Notes: a model not told the origin generated them from the sequence alone. A stretch of DNA of 64,000 bases from Puffinus mauretanicus (GCA_023333565.1 JAJKFH010000801.1:1116001-1180000); one strand, 5' to 3'. Positions 13,702-26,200 are shown, counted from the stretch's first letter. Numbers and translations: made by a program.

Positions 13702-13812
13702 ATGGCAACGTGGCGTGCGTCCCCCGCTCCCCCGCGGCAGCGTTATTCCTATTCCCCACCCTCCCTGCATCAGACGTGGCCTGGCTGGGGCCGCGCCGGC
13801 TCTAGCCGGTGA
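13702..13812 (+). other. Possible upstream ORF in the 5' leader
   Basis: This is a 36-codon frame starting at an ATG in a strong context ('cagccatgg', with purine at -3 and G at +4) and ending with TGA at 13810. It would be translated only if transcription starts upstream of 13702, which cannot be told from sequence. The peptide is rich in Ser, Pro, Arg and Trp and has no recognisable motif. It ends well before the main ATG at 14456, so if transcribed it would act as a non-overlapping uORF. Confidence 0.2.
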
Positions 13813-14429
13813 ACAGTTAACGCCGGGAGAGGCGGCTCCTCTCCCCCCACCCTCCCCGGTTCCTGTTTGTAAAACGCGTGTGCTCCCCCCGGAGAGCAGC
13901 GAGCCGGGCACAGCCAGGGGAGGAGGGGGCGGTCGCCCCTCCGCCCTCTCCAGCTCCCTCTTTTTATTTATTGTTTCCCCGTTCCTCCCCACCCCGCACC
14001 CCACCCTTCTTTTCTGCAATTGGTCTCCCGGGGTGGCCTCGGCTCGGCGGGACCGCCCGGGCCCGGGGCGGCGGCCGGGCATGGCCGGGGCGGGGGGCGT
14101 GTGCGCGGCTCCCTCCTGCCCACCCCACCCCGCCGGCTCCCGCAGGGCAAAAGCTGAATCTGGGTGGTAACTGAGCCTGGCTGTCCCCCACTGCTCCTGC
14201 CTCCCCTTTGACAAGGGCTGTTTTATTTTTATTGCCTTTTTTTTTGGGTGGGGAGGCAAAAGGAAAAATATATATTGAAAGGGTGGGGAAGGAAAAAAAA
14301 AAGCAGACACCCTCCCCCTCTGCTGCTCGTAGTCCCCTCCACTCCACACCAAAAAGAGCCATCGCAAGTGCACGCCAGTTCTTCACTAAAGTGATCCAGC
14401 CGCTGGATTAAGTAACTCTCGGAGAACAG

Positions 14430-14450
14430 CACACGCACGCACACACACGG
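14430..14450 (+). repeat. Short CA-rich microsatellite in the 5'UTR
   Basis: An imperfect CA run ('cacacgcacgcacacacacg') ends six bases before the candidate start codon. It is short, and in the leader of the inferred transcript. Confidence 0.7.
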
Positions 14451-14455
14451 CAAAA

Positions 14456-14506
14456 ATGAAGGAAAAGGCAATGTTTCAAACGGCTAAAATGCAAGGAAAC
14501 ATGATG
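14456..14506 (+). CDS. Candidate first coding exon, 17 codons, gene not identified
   Basis: An ATG with A at -3 opens a frame of 17 codons reading MKEKAMFQTAKMQGNMM. It ends exactly at a consensus splice donor: exon end ATG, then GTAAGT at 14507, phase 0. An in-frame TAA at 14387-14389 with no ATG in between makes 14456 the first possible start in this frame. The peptide is basic and Met-rich with no domain; an N-terminus this short is often an isoform-specific start. If the donor were skipped the frame would end at TGA 14534-14536 after ten more codons. I could not match the peptide to a known gene with any confidence. The continuation should lie on exon 2, which I did not find in the window. 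Confidence 0.6.
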
Positions 14507-15299
14507 GTAAGTGGCTGCTGCTGGCGCCTCCAGTGACTGCAAGTAAGTGGCGGGGCTCCTTGCTCGGGCTCGGTGCTACCCAGACCCCGTTCACCGCCCG
14601 CACGGTCGGTGCGGAGCCCCCCGTTGCTGGGGCTGAGCTGGCCGAGGAGCCAGGCGAGGCTGCATCTTTGCTTAGTGTCTGTCCGCTCCCTCCTGAAGAG
14701 GGTCGCTGGTGATGCGGAGGCTGCTGGGGCGTCCCCCTTTATACGGGGAGCTGGGGCGCAGCGAGGGCGGGGGGCGCCGGGGCCGGGGCTCCGCGGTACC
14801 GGCCGGGCTCCTCGCCCGGCTGGCTCCGGGCACCGCGCTCCGGCACGGTCAACTTCGCCAAGTTGTTGACCACGACGTGTGTGTGTGAGCTGGGGGGTGT
14901 GGGGGTTACCTTGCCTTTCTTCCGGCACTACTAGTGGAAACATTTGTCTTGATGCCATTTTTTTTCTTAAAACCTACTCGGGATGCCTGTTAAATCATCT
15001 CCCCCCCCGCTCCCTTAAGGAAAAAAAAAAAAAGCGCCAGCCGCTCTCCCGGAAGAAGTGCTGGTTGCCATCTTGTGCTGATAGAAATATATTTGTGTGT
15101 TTTGCCTGCTGGCTTGACCCGCTGGGGGCGGCGGGGCTGCCGGTGCGCGGGGGGAGCGCGGCGCCCCGCCTGAGGGCCGCTCCGGCGGCCGGGAGGCAGC
15201 TCGTTGCTGGCGGGGGGCGGGCGTGCTTCGGAGGGGGGGGGGAAACGTGATGGCTTCAGGGCGCTTTGCTTTAAAAACAACTTATTTCAAATAACCTGA

Positions 15300-18200
15300 A
15301 GCTTGTAAAGGGTACCTGTTGGGCTCCTGTTCCCTCCCTCCTTTCAAGCAGAGCACTCGTATCTCTATTTTGCCCCCTCCGTGAGGGGAAATGCTAATAT
15401 TTAATACAAAGGCAGTATATGTTTCGCTCATGCCTTGTGTTGACGTGTTCAAGAAGCGGCCAAAGTATTCTCCATCCTTTAATTAAGTTCTGTAGTAAAA
15501 TGCTTCGCTGGCTTTTTAAGGAAATGCCTCCTTTTCCAACTCCAATAATATTGCTTTTTCCAGCAGCAGTTTTTAAGAGGAAGGTGCAATGCTATGTGAC
15601 CTGTGAATTCAACTAAGGGAACTGAACAGGAACTTCTGCAAACATTTTTGCAGGAGAATTGCACAGCCTGTGTGATTGCATTGTACTCCTTTCATTATGC
15701 CTTTTAAATGCCTGGGAAACATCTGGTGCTGGAACTTCTTTAACATGGGGAAATTTAGATTATTATTTGCTTAAGCTACTGATCCTAGAGGTCATTATAG
15801 TCTTTGATTAGGATGTTCTCTATCAATAACAAAAAATAACCACCTGAGATGACACTGTTCGGTTAAAGTACAGGATTAACCTAATTTACATACACAATGT
15901 TACAGAATTAATAAAAACCTCTCGCACATTTTCCTTGCTGGTCTCTGAAGTCAGGGAATGATGTGCGGGCAGGGATTCCCCCACTACCACTCAGCGAAGG
16001 GCTAGAGCTGCTGCTGGGATTTTTGGCTAGCGCTTCCGAGCGTGGCAAAATGGATCCGCATATCCACACCTCTGCGAGATGAGCAAAGGCTGGAGTGATC
16101 AATCTGCACACAGAGCTGTGTAGCAGGGGCTGTCCACAATTCAAAACCTTCTGCCAGAGACAATAGTTTTTGCCTCTGATTCAAATGCGAGCAGGATCCG
16201 GCCCCCCAGGCTGCTAGGTCACAGTTATTTCTTACTGTCACTCGGGGCAGTCTCCCTGGCCCTGAATGCTAGACTCTCCTTTGGAGAACTCATTTTTGAG
16301 ACACTGTCAATGAAATTTCAAGGCAAGGAAACTGTTACACTGACACAGATGATTTTTTTTAATTAATGCCTGTGTTTTTATGGGCCACCTAAAACACACA
16401 CAGCTGGTTTCTGTGTTAATCTGGTCTGTGGTTGCAGCTATTTAAGCAAGAATTAAATTTAGGTGAATATTTAAGCTTTAAGATATTTGGACAGATTTTT
16501 GTATTTCTTCAAAGATAATCGTTAGTAGACCTAATCCTGAAATCTCAGATATGCTTTCGATGGAAGTTCTAGCAAGTTAAGGCTAGTACTTTCTTTACCC
16601 TTTTCCTTAAGCTGTTATTTAAAAAATAGTATTTTTACTTATTTATCACTTTTGTTACAATTAAAATTAGAATGCTGAACTAGTCATGTCAAAACCTAAT
16701 GCTGTGAGTGTCCTCTCTCACATACCTGGCAGTCATTGAGAATAAGGGTTGGGTGTGTGGAGTCCCAGGAGGTGCACTACAGTGTGCATTGCATTAATTG
16801 CCCAGCAGAATTTGAAAAGTCATTGAAAATTCAAAGCCCACCATGGTTTTCTTTTTTTTTGTTTTGTTTTCTGGCAGTTTTGCTGTTGCTTAGAATCTTG
16901 ACAAGCTTCTAACTGCGTATTGATTTTCTTCTCTTTAAAAATCTTTCTTAAATTGAGCTATTTCATTCTTAAAGTGATGTGACAGCAAGTGATAATACTG
17001 GCATACTGGTCCCTGGCCATGCAGTGGGCCCTTTTTAAGTGCGGTGATAGCTCATGGAGTCACTACACCTGTGATTTCTTTATTACCTAATTAGACCAGC
17101 AAAAATGAAGCCATTCTTGTGACACTGAGATAAATGTTTTTATCCCTGTGACAGTATTTCACCAGGGCTTTGTTTTCGCTTTTTTAAACAACACATTTAC
17201 CTGGAAAGGTGCCTATTTTTATTTTACTGCTCTATTCCCCATTGATCATTTGAGCTGGGGGAATGTAACTTACAGAAATAGTTCAAGCTCTTACGATGGG
17301 ATTTCTCTTAATTCTACATAAATACTGTAGGGAATGATTAATACACAGTGGTTTCTTCTAGTAAGAACTGACATACCCCATGAGTTTTCCACAGTCTTTT
17401 TCAAGTTAATATGCAACAGCAGGGTGTAGAGATAAATGTTTATCACTTTTGGAGATAAATTTAATGCACTTACTTTTGATCCTAACCTTAGGTACAGCTA
17501 TATAATTTATTTCAATAAAATATTCCTGTCTTTTCCCTCACACATCCAGTTGTCAGGTCAAGGACAATAATACCAGCTGCACTTGTTTTATTCTACTCTT
17601 GCCTGTGTCTTCCCAGGGACTGATCTATCATGTACATGGGCTTTTTTTGGTTTTTAATGGATTTGCAAGCAAATACATCAGAAAGAGCTGTTTTGAAGAG
17701 GACCTTTAGAGTAGCGCCAGATTCTTCTCTTATGTACACCCATGCAAATCCTAAGAACCCAATTGGATAGAGGTACAGCTGCAACAAAGATAAAAAGGAG
17801 CTACTACCTTTAGATGTAGACAATTAGGTGAGTGGAAACAATGGGATTAGTGGGAGTGCATAGGGGTCTTGAAGGCAAAATTTAATGTGCTGTATGTGAG
17901 CATGCTGTTATTTTGGCACATTTAGTTGTCAGTGAATGGAGCGAGCACTCTGCTCTAGCGAGCTATCTCTGTTAGAAGGATGTTGCTGTGAAAGTCTTGT
18001 TCAGAATTTCAGTCTAGCCAGCAGCTGCTCTAGTGTTTGGAAACTACCAAGAGAAACTGATGGATGTGTCACTTTTCTGCTTTACTCTGATGAAAAATTT
18101 ATGAATGGGGCAAAAGAGGCAGTTCATTGAGAGGACTTGTAGAAGAGTCTGGAGATTTAGATGCTAGTTTGACCATTTAAATCCCAACTCTGATGGGGTA

Positions 18201-18540
18201 AAGAAGCTGCACAGAGATTAATTTTTCTTGAAACTCCTACACTGAAGTAGGTGGTGGAGTTTCTGATCCAGTGGAGACTCCCTGCTATTTTTTCCTTCCC
18301 TCTGTCTCAGATTCCACTTGATTTAGAAGCCAAATGCAGTCCAGATTTTGTGTGCTATTCATTAGCTGTCTATTACCTCAGCTGAAACACGGACCTCCAG
18401 AGCTGAAAGCAGGGGAACTATGGTATCGGTTCCCAGATGAGCTATCATGACTCCAACTGAAGTTTAAAGCCAGACAGAAATTCAATTGCCAAACTACAGC
18501 AAGAATTGCAGCAGAAAATCTTTGGGGCTGCTGCTGCTGC
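15300..18540. other. Intronic or intergenic DNA downstream of the island
   Basis: I see no gene. Frames up to 79 codons (for example 15908-16241 on the minus strand) carry no recognisable motif. A weak MIR-like patch may exist near 18130-18190 ('agagtctggagatttagatg' followed by 'aaatcccaactctg'). A CTG run of about four units lies at 18529-18541. Confidence 0.45.
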
Positions 18541-19064
18541 TTAGTGAGAGGCAAGTTGTGTTTTGAGGACCGTAACAGTCTGGTATCCTTTCTGGGTCAG
18601 GTATAAAGGGGAACGAGCGTTCCCATTTCTTAGGATAATATATGCAGTAGGGGTTACGATCCATAGGAGGTACTGGAATTGCTGCATTGTGGCCCAGTGG
18701 AAAAGCTGTAAGATGTGCTGGGCCTGTTCTAATGTCATGTTGCTAGTGATGGAAATTAAGAGTCTCTGCACATTTAAGGTGGGATGGCAGAGAGCTCCAT
18801 GAGGAAATATCCAGTAGGATCCCAACATTGTCCACTTAATGTAGAGTGTCCCTTTAAATACATCCTTACCTAGGGGATAGAAGTGCAGAGTCCGCCCACG
18901 GTGTATTGGAAAATTATAAGGGATCCACCGGAGAGAATACATGAGAAATACCTGGGGCCAGGCTGTCTCAGAATAACTTTGGTAGTCATGTGAAGTAGTC
19001 CACATTGCTAGCTCACTATTTGGCAATGTGAGAATAAAGGGAGGCGTGTGATCTAACTTTAATT
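18541..19064 (-). other. Unidentified minus-strand open frame, possible mobile-element relic
   Basis: An open frame of over 160 codons reads on the minus strand from a TGA just above 19060 to a TAA at 18541. No ATG stands at its beginning; the first Met is internal, which suits an exon or a relic rather than an intact gene. The translation looks more protein-like than most frames here: it is rich in Trp, Tyr and Leu, has one possible N-glycosylation site (NMT), and contains two hydrophobic stretches in its second half (around 'QFQYLLWIVTPTAYIIL'). A surface- or membrane-protein relic of an endogenous retroelement is one guess, not an identification. After the stop, another frame stays open through a Gln-rich turn, which hints at a frameshift. 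Confidence 0.3.
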
Positions 19065-21777
19065 CTCATAATGGCGAAGGTTCAAAACCTTGAATCTGGT
19101 GGTGCTCCTCACACCTGCATCTCTCTTCAGTATTACCCAGCAGCTCCTCAGCTTCCTCTTCCTTGCAACGAAAAAGGAACTTTTGTGTTCATTTCTCCTC
19201 CCCTCCCCTGAGTCGCCTGTCTGTTCACAGGATAGTCCATCCCCTCCCCTCTCTTGCTGAATCTCTTCACTGCTTTCCCAAACAGTAATTGAAGGGACTG
19301 TTCGGGTTTTACTGCTGCCCACTCCGCTGTCACTCAGTAAAGCCCTGAGCAGCGACAGAGGCCGCAGAGCTGTCTGTGCCGTCAGGAAGACAGCATTGCA
19401 GTCACCCGTATTTGAGAGGTTACTTTTGTTCATTAACAAAATCGGGATTTGCTTGATCTTTCTAAAGATAAATACCTAAAATGTACATTTTGGAGAGATT
19501 GATGGCCTGAGGCTTTATTTGATGAGGAGAGTTCCCCTCTCTGCACTGTGGAATGAGTCTTTCAACTGCCAGAAGACACTTCATAGTGTGTTCCCCTGCA
19601 CCAAGTGTCACTCCTGTATTTCTCGGAGGTCGCATTTCTTGGCACAGCTTTGTACTCACTTAGTATTGGTTTAATTGACTATGTGAAGGGGAAGGCAATA
19701 GAGAATCATGCCTAAGCACACCTCTGGTTGGTACAAAACTTCTTGTAGCAATAGGCTCTTTAATGTACCTGACAAAAGCAGAACAAGATTCAAAGCTGCA
19801 AGTTGGAGTCAGAGTGTTTTGGACTGGAAGATAAAGTGCCCAGTTTTTACAGTGAAGGTGATGAGCTACTGGAGCAGTCTCTGTGGGAGTGCGGTAGTTT
19901 CTCTGGCTCTTGAAGTCCTTCATTAAAACAAGATGGGGATAGGGTTCCTCTGACTAAACATTGCCTCCTTCAATGTAGACATCTACATCTAAGTTAGTCA
20001 GCCTGGGCTCTCTTTATAATTTAGTCAGTGGAGTCTGGGGCATGATTCATCCCATTTCATGTAGATGTGTAAAATGGGCCAGAGGACCTACACTCTTAAA
20101 TGGCAATTTCTCTCCATTGACTTAAGGAAATACTAGCTGAACCATAAACACCTACCCTGCAGATATCTAAGTCTTGAGTCTGTTGCTTAAACGTAGTCAT
20201 AGCTATTCCAGAGTATCTCAGATGACATTAAGCACCCCATTAGGCCTCTGCCATTATGTGAGACAAGGACTACTCTGCACATCTTTCCAGGGTTTGTCAA
20301 CCACATCTGCAGTGGGATGTGGGGATACATGAGCTGCATGTTTGGAGCTTTACTCTTTCCAGGTCCCAGCATGCTTGTGCAGAAGCAGGTTGGGTCTCCC
20401 AGCACCACAGTCCAGCTGTAGCTGGAGAGGAGCTCCATCTCAGCCAGATGCCATCTTGCTGCAGAAATTGCTTGGTCCATGGTTTGCATGTATACAGAGC
20501 TGTCCTAGAATATTATAATGCACCTCTGGCTTTAAAATTACTTAATCCAAATAGTTTAATTTCATCACAAGCGCAATACAGGCATTTATTCTTCTAGGTC
20601 TGTGTGTTTGCATGTGTGTTGTCTGTACGTTATTGTACTAAACAGTGACTCACGTGAGATTAACAAGCAAAGCCCATTTATTAAATTGTTTTATGTACTG
20701 TAAATCTTGTGTAATCCACTAATGCATAGTGCTGTCACTTAGGAAGCTTGGCATTCCTTCCCAATGGAGCATCACATTTAGCAGGTTCCCATACTGTTCA
20801 TTTTGATAAGGCTGCAGCTGAGAATAAAATTTTAAAAATAAATCTAATTTACAGAATAAATCTAAGCCATTAGAGCCCAAATGTTGACATTGCATTGATA
20901 ACTGCATCCCAGCTGTAGCATGCATTCACCTGTAGATGCTGTGGATTTTCTACGCTTTTAAGGACATTGTAGCAAGCAGAGCTTGCATTGTAGCAAGCAA
21001 GGCGTTGTACCCTGGTTGCCCTTGAAGTGGATTATCAAGGTTATGTTAAAATTGTGCTTTTGCAAAATCTGGCTTTGTGCATCTGTGGTGGTATTGGTAA
21101 GGTCCTGGCAATTCCTGGAGCACCTGTGTTGTACTGCTTATGCTGCGCACTGGGAAGAAGAGTGTGTCTTGCAGCTGGTTTCCGAGCACAAAATGTTCCC
21201 TGTGGGATCTGTATGTCCAACGATATCCTCTTCATCGCTACAGAAATAAAGGGTGGGAACAGGAGCAGTGGAATTGCCTGTGGTATTTTGACGCGGCGGG
21301 GAGAATTATTGCATGTGTAGCTGAATCCGAGTTCAACCCTTGACTATAAATAGGTGGTTCCCAACCTGAACACTTACAAGGCACAACAGAAGAATTGCAA
21401 ACGCGGTGCACGTCCAGCAACCAGTACAGGATTTTGTTTGTGATAAGGCCTCTTTCATGGTGTGACTCAATGTTTATTGACTTTATTACCAACTATGAAG
21501 TATTTCCACTATCTCAGCCCTAATTACTACGGCATAGTGACTTTAGAGGTTCCCCTGAGATGCACCCAAATGTCCAGTCAAAGCAAGTAGGAGAAAACTG
21601 TGGGATTAGCTGCAGTGGTGAATGTTGCACGCCCAGGTGAAGCCCTGGACGGTAAGCAGAGTGGTCAACGCTGTGAAAAATCCCTCTCAAGTTACAGGGA
21701 ATACTGGCCAGAAGATTTTGTCAACTCAGGCATGTGTAAAGACAGTTAGACGTGGCATGTATTCCAGTCACACGTTA
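19065..21777. other. Non-coding DNA, no gene seen
   Basis: Frames of 60-126 codons on both strands have no recognisable content. A 15-bp direct repeat ('cattgtagcaagca' plus one base) with a period of 21 bp lies at 20965-21000. Confidence 0.45.
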
Positions 21778-21904
21778 GATGGCCTCATTCTGTAGTCATT
21801 ATTCAGCACTTACTCAAGCAAAACTTTTGCTGAACTTAACGGGTTTACTACTCCTGCTGAAATGAGTAAGAAATGTGTCTGAAGGCATTCAGGTGCCTTC
21901 AGAC
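21778..21904. repeat. Ancient imperfect palindrome plus adjacent hairpin
   Basis: The left arm 'attctgtagtcattattcag' is followed by 'cacttactcaagcaaaactt', and a decayed right arm contains 'ctgctgaaatgagtaag'. This resembles a dispersed amniote palindromic repeat whose arms read roughly GGCCTGATTCTGCA then TTACTCA. Directly after it is a perfect hairpin: 'gtctgaaggca' (21877-21887), a six-base loop, and 'tgccttcagac' (21894-21904). Confidence 0.5.
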
Positions 21905-23127
21905 CTGAGTCTCAACACAAACCCCCACCATGTTCTGTGTCACTAAGGATCTTCAGTGTTTTTTTTAACGAACAGTGAAATATACTGGAATGGACCAAAA
22001 AAAAAGGTGAAGGGACAGGGTAAGAAAGCAAGCAGAAGAAAAGCAGAGTGAGTGGTTATACAGAGGGTGCTGCAGGTTAAGAAAAGCGCTCTGGAGTTTT
22101 TACTTCATCTCATTTTGTAAGTTGTCCCCCGTGGAGAACCCCATCAGCTCCTCCACCAGATGTTTCACAGAGCATGCTGCATGCCTGCACTTTTGCTTAT
22201 GCTTGTTTTCACTGATGATGATAAACTGGAAAACATGCTGGAGATGAAGCATTTTTATTTGTTTATCATTTGGGACTGAAGTTATTAAAATCGGGGAGAA
22301 AAATTGAAATGATAGGTTGGCATGTTTTCTGTAAATACTGAGTAGCTCTTCTGCAGTGTGTGATATAACCAAAGTAACCTAGAAATAAGCTTGTATCGCT
22401 CTCTTCTTGTGCCTAATTATGAGGATGTGAAAAATATGCTCATATTAATGCCTTCTCATTCGGCTGTGAGGGGGCTGAAAGTACCTCTTATGAAGATCTA
22501 GTTTGTAAAACGAATGATTGTAATGCAGGAGTATTACTATTCATGAGCTCTGAGTTTATTGACTCCGTTAAAAATTGGATCTATGGTCCACACGAAGATA
22601 TGTAAAATGCTGTGGGTAGAGCAGTAATTCAAAAATTAATTGTAGTTCATATCAGTATGACTGAACCTTTCCTGATCTCGCTATTTGAGAGTTTTTCTCA
22701 GGGAAGGGAAGTTCATGCTATATTCCCTGTTGCTTTTATGTTATTCTCTGTGCATTTTATTTCATTTGCATTAACCATGCACATTTACATTTATAATTTG
22801 TTAAAAACTTTGTTAAGGAAGGTACTATTCAGTTGCATTCGAACATTCTTGTAAAAATCAAAATCTATAAAAGATTCCAGAAATTTTAGAAGTAAAGTTT
22901 ACTTATCTCCTTTTTGTTCCAGTATCTTGGTTTTACAGATACACCTTGTTTTTTATAAAGAGAGCATCTCCCACCATTTTCTTATTCAGATTTTAACAGA
23001 ACTGTGGTCTTGGTAGGGAAAGGAGGCTGTTGGTACTATCAAAGGGCAACAAATAAATAAAACTGTATGTATGCAATAGCAATTAAAGCAAAAATCACGT
23101 ACTCCAGAGGCGTGCTCCTTGTTATGT

Positions 23128-23210
23128 TCCCTGTTCAGCAGTGTACTTAAGCACCTGTTTAACATTAATGGTAAGCATATGCTTAAATGTTTCTGCTGAC
23201 TTGGGAGTTA
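23128..23210. repeat. Ancient imperfect palindrome
   Basis: 'ttcagcagtgtacttaagca' and 'cctgtttaacattaatgg' form the left part, and 'taagcatatgcttaaatg' followed by 'tttctgctgacttggg' form the right part. It fits the same palindromic pattern as the copies near 32.8 and 49.9 kb, with the ACTTAAGCAC inner block well kept on the left. Confidence 0.5.
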
Positions 23211-26200
23211 GGAGGAGTCTGCTCTGCACACACAATAGTTGAACAGCCCGTTTTCCATCTGTGTGCGAGCCCAGAGCATGGTGCTAGCTGAGCATTTTCC
23301 AGGTTAATTAGATTGGCATAACAAGATCCCTAGCGGACTCTGTGCAGCCATCAGCTCTTCTGCGCTCCCCGGCTATCCGGAGCTCTGCTTGAAGCCGTGT
23401 ATCTTTTGCTAGTAACTGAAACAGAATATTGCACTGTATTTCACCAGTGTGTTCAGATGGAAACAGAATTGAATGGATTGTGAGTACACCATAAATATCA
23501 ATTTGGCTCCATATTGCTAGCATGAATATGGTGCATCCTTCAAATGCACAGTGTCTACCAAGGACTATTTATTCTATAGAGCTACCAATAATGGCTGTGC
23601 TTTCATGAATTATGCATGTATTTGTCCCTAAACCTCACCTGACCGTGATTTGGAGTGTTTAAGATTTGAAGCTGGGTGTAAGTATAAATTGCAGGTATTT
23701 TTCATAAAATATAATGTCCTTACAGGTTTCTTTGCAACATTAGTCAGAGTCTATCATGCCTCTATCTACAATAAAAAAAAATCTGAATCAAAAGAATTCT
23801 AATTCATTACAGGGGAAAAAAAAAAAGAGCTTGATGCTCCGAAGTCTGGCAAGAAAAGGCAAAATTACATGAAGTCAAAGGTGATCTCTCCATCTATTCA
23901 CAAAAGCAGTGAAATGAGATGGAGTACCATTGTAGAAATAAGGGAGTTATTATTTACCAAATGAAGAAAGGAAAACGTCCCCACAGTATGCCTAGAAGCA
24001 ACTTGCCAAAGTGTAGGAACATAGCTGTGAGAATCATATTGGCCATTCAGGCATTTTGATGGGTTAAAATGAGGAGAAAAGGCACATGCTTTTAGGGAGA
24101 TATTAAATAGATGAGGAGGAGTATGGTCATTTTAGCTGAATTCAGCGGTACAAAATTTAGCTTTCCAGTATTTTCAGGGAGAGGCTGCCTTGGTTTCCTC
24201 TGAAGATTTCCTATTTTCCCTGTTTATACAGTTCTATCACATTTCAATCTCTGGTTTCTAGAGGCTTCTCTATTATTTAACTTTCACGTTCAGGTTTGTT
24301 GGGGTTTTTTTAACCTAACCTCTTAAGTTTTTAAGGAGTTATATCCTTGTGAAGCCTTGCATATTAACAGTGACATCACAGGAAACATTGAGACAAAGTG
24401 GGCTAATCTGCAGAATGGTGACAAATGGCTGTAGTGCTATCCTGAGCTCTCTGCCTCCTGCTATATTAAAGAAGACACGTTATGAATAGATGCGACTAAA
24501 GAAGGGCAGAACAATGGCAAAATCGGAAGGCTTTGGGCAATTTGCATTTGGGTATGGGGAAGCTCTCAATCTTCGGTCACGGTTTGAATCTATCCTAAAT
24601 TGATAGTTATTGGTGGTTGCTAACATCCGCTGCCTGCTTGCTAATCTTTGTGTGCTGTAGGAGGAAGAGAGCCCCAGCTGCACGAGGAATTGCTGTGAAC
24701 CAGCTGGTGACCGCACTGCTCAGGCCCTCTCTGGAGGTGACTGATGGAGTCCATGTTGCACATCCCTTGGCAGGAACCCTCCCTGGTCCCCAAGTGGCCT
24801 TGTGGTTACTGGAATTAAAATAATTTGTGTGTGTGTTTTCAGTTAAAAGGGCAGGATTCAGTCCTTCTGAATGATGTTCTTGTTCTGTGACATGTGTTGC
24901 GAGTTGAGAGTGCAAGACCTGCTGAGACAAGACTGGGGGAGAGTCGCAGGAGGAGGAGATGTGGCCCAAGTGTGCACCGTCTCTGTGGGGCAGGCTCTGG
25001 AGTGGACTGTCTTTGTGAACTGTGCCTTTTGTAGGGAGCTAGCAGCATGGCTTGGAAAGCAGCTTAGAGGTAAATTGCCATGTATGAAGCACGGACGGTC
25101 AAGTCGCGGTTCCTGGAGTGAAATAACGAGCAAGCTAAATTTGTAGTCGGGACACGCAGTCTCCACTTATGGGTAGAGTCCATATGTCAAAGAATGTTGC
25201 AGTTGGTGAATTCATGCACAGGCACATCAAGAACTTGCAATGCATAGGAAATGTTGGGTTGGAGATACAGAGTCTAGTTCCCAGCTGTCTAAAGCAGTCG
25301 TATGTAGTACTTTTGTCATTGCTGTACGTAGGAGTAATTGTGCTTGAGGCTAGTAGAGTCCATTGGATCACGTGAGCTGAACCCAGTAAACACATTTACT
25401 ATCTGAAAAGTGAATTAAATAATTTCTCTTGCCTTGTAAATGTGTCAGACTGGCACATCCCCTCTGCTAGATTCAGTATCTTCTGCTTTCCCTTTTTGGA
25501 GATTCTCATAGTAAGCCACTTTTCCCCTCATGTAACTAAACATGTGGAGACTTGTAACAGAAATACAAAGATTGGTATGAACGAAATACAGATGCAAATG
25601 TGTTTCTGTAAACACTGGAAACAGCGAAATAAGTGTGAGAAGAATGTCATGTACTGATAATAAAGAACATTGTTCCCAGCAATAAAACTGAGGAATGTGC
25701 TGTGCTGTCAAGCCCAGAAGGCCTGGGCTCTGATGAAAGTCACAGTACAGGCGTCTCTCCAGCACAAGACCCTGCTTTCTAAGGACACCAGAAGGCCACA
25801 AGATAGTAGCACATCACATGCTAGCACAATTCCTTTTCCTGTTAGGCCAACAAGGAGCTACACTGTAGCCAAACGGATGCGTATTTTTTCAGATATACTC
25901 CATACAAGCAAAGCCAGACAGTGAGCTGCAACCTTGCTGACACTTATGAATGCCTAAGTAGGCAAGATTCTGAAGCAACTCAACTGTTGGCTCATAAAAG
26001 GTATAAAAGACCTGCCAAAAAACTAAGTATGTGTCACGCAATCTGACTGAAAAGCCTATGCTACCTTGTTATGATATGGAACAACTTAAGAAGTTGTTAA
26101 TGCAAATGTGTCCTGCCATGGGGAGAAAAGCAAGTCTAGAGATTTGACTATAAACGAGAGGAAGGACTAACCTATGGTAATGAAATGCAAAGTATCTGAT

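Larger units (their letters stand above)
13240..15260 (+). promoter_or_regulatory. CpG-island promoter
   Basis: This is about 2 kb of GC-rich sequence with dense CpG in otherwise AT-rich surroundings. It has repeated GC-box-like 'gggcggg' motifs (13640-13700), many CCGG and GCGC sites, and several G runs. It surrounds the candidate first coding exon at 14456-14506 and continues into the following intron to about 15.26 kb. A TATA-like AT patch ('aaaaatatatattgaaa', 14264-14280) lies about 180 bases upstream of the ATG, but CpG-island promoters usually start at dispersed sites, so no single start site can be given. The + strand is inferred from the exon and its donor site. Open frames of 200-300 codons on both strands inside the island follow from the low frequency of stop codons in GC-rich DNA. 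Confidence 0.88.

Noticed and set aside
13349..14373. Open frames of 273 codons (+, 13349-14170) and 299 codons (-, 13474-14373), with smaller companions
   Set aside because: They lie wholly inside the CpG island, overlap on both strands, and translate to low-complexity Pro/Arg/Gly/Ala sequence. Stops are rare in such GC-rich DNA, so they are not evidence of genes.
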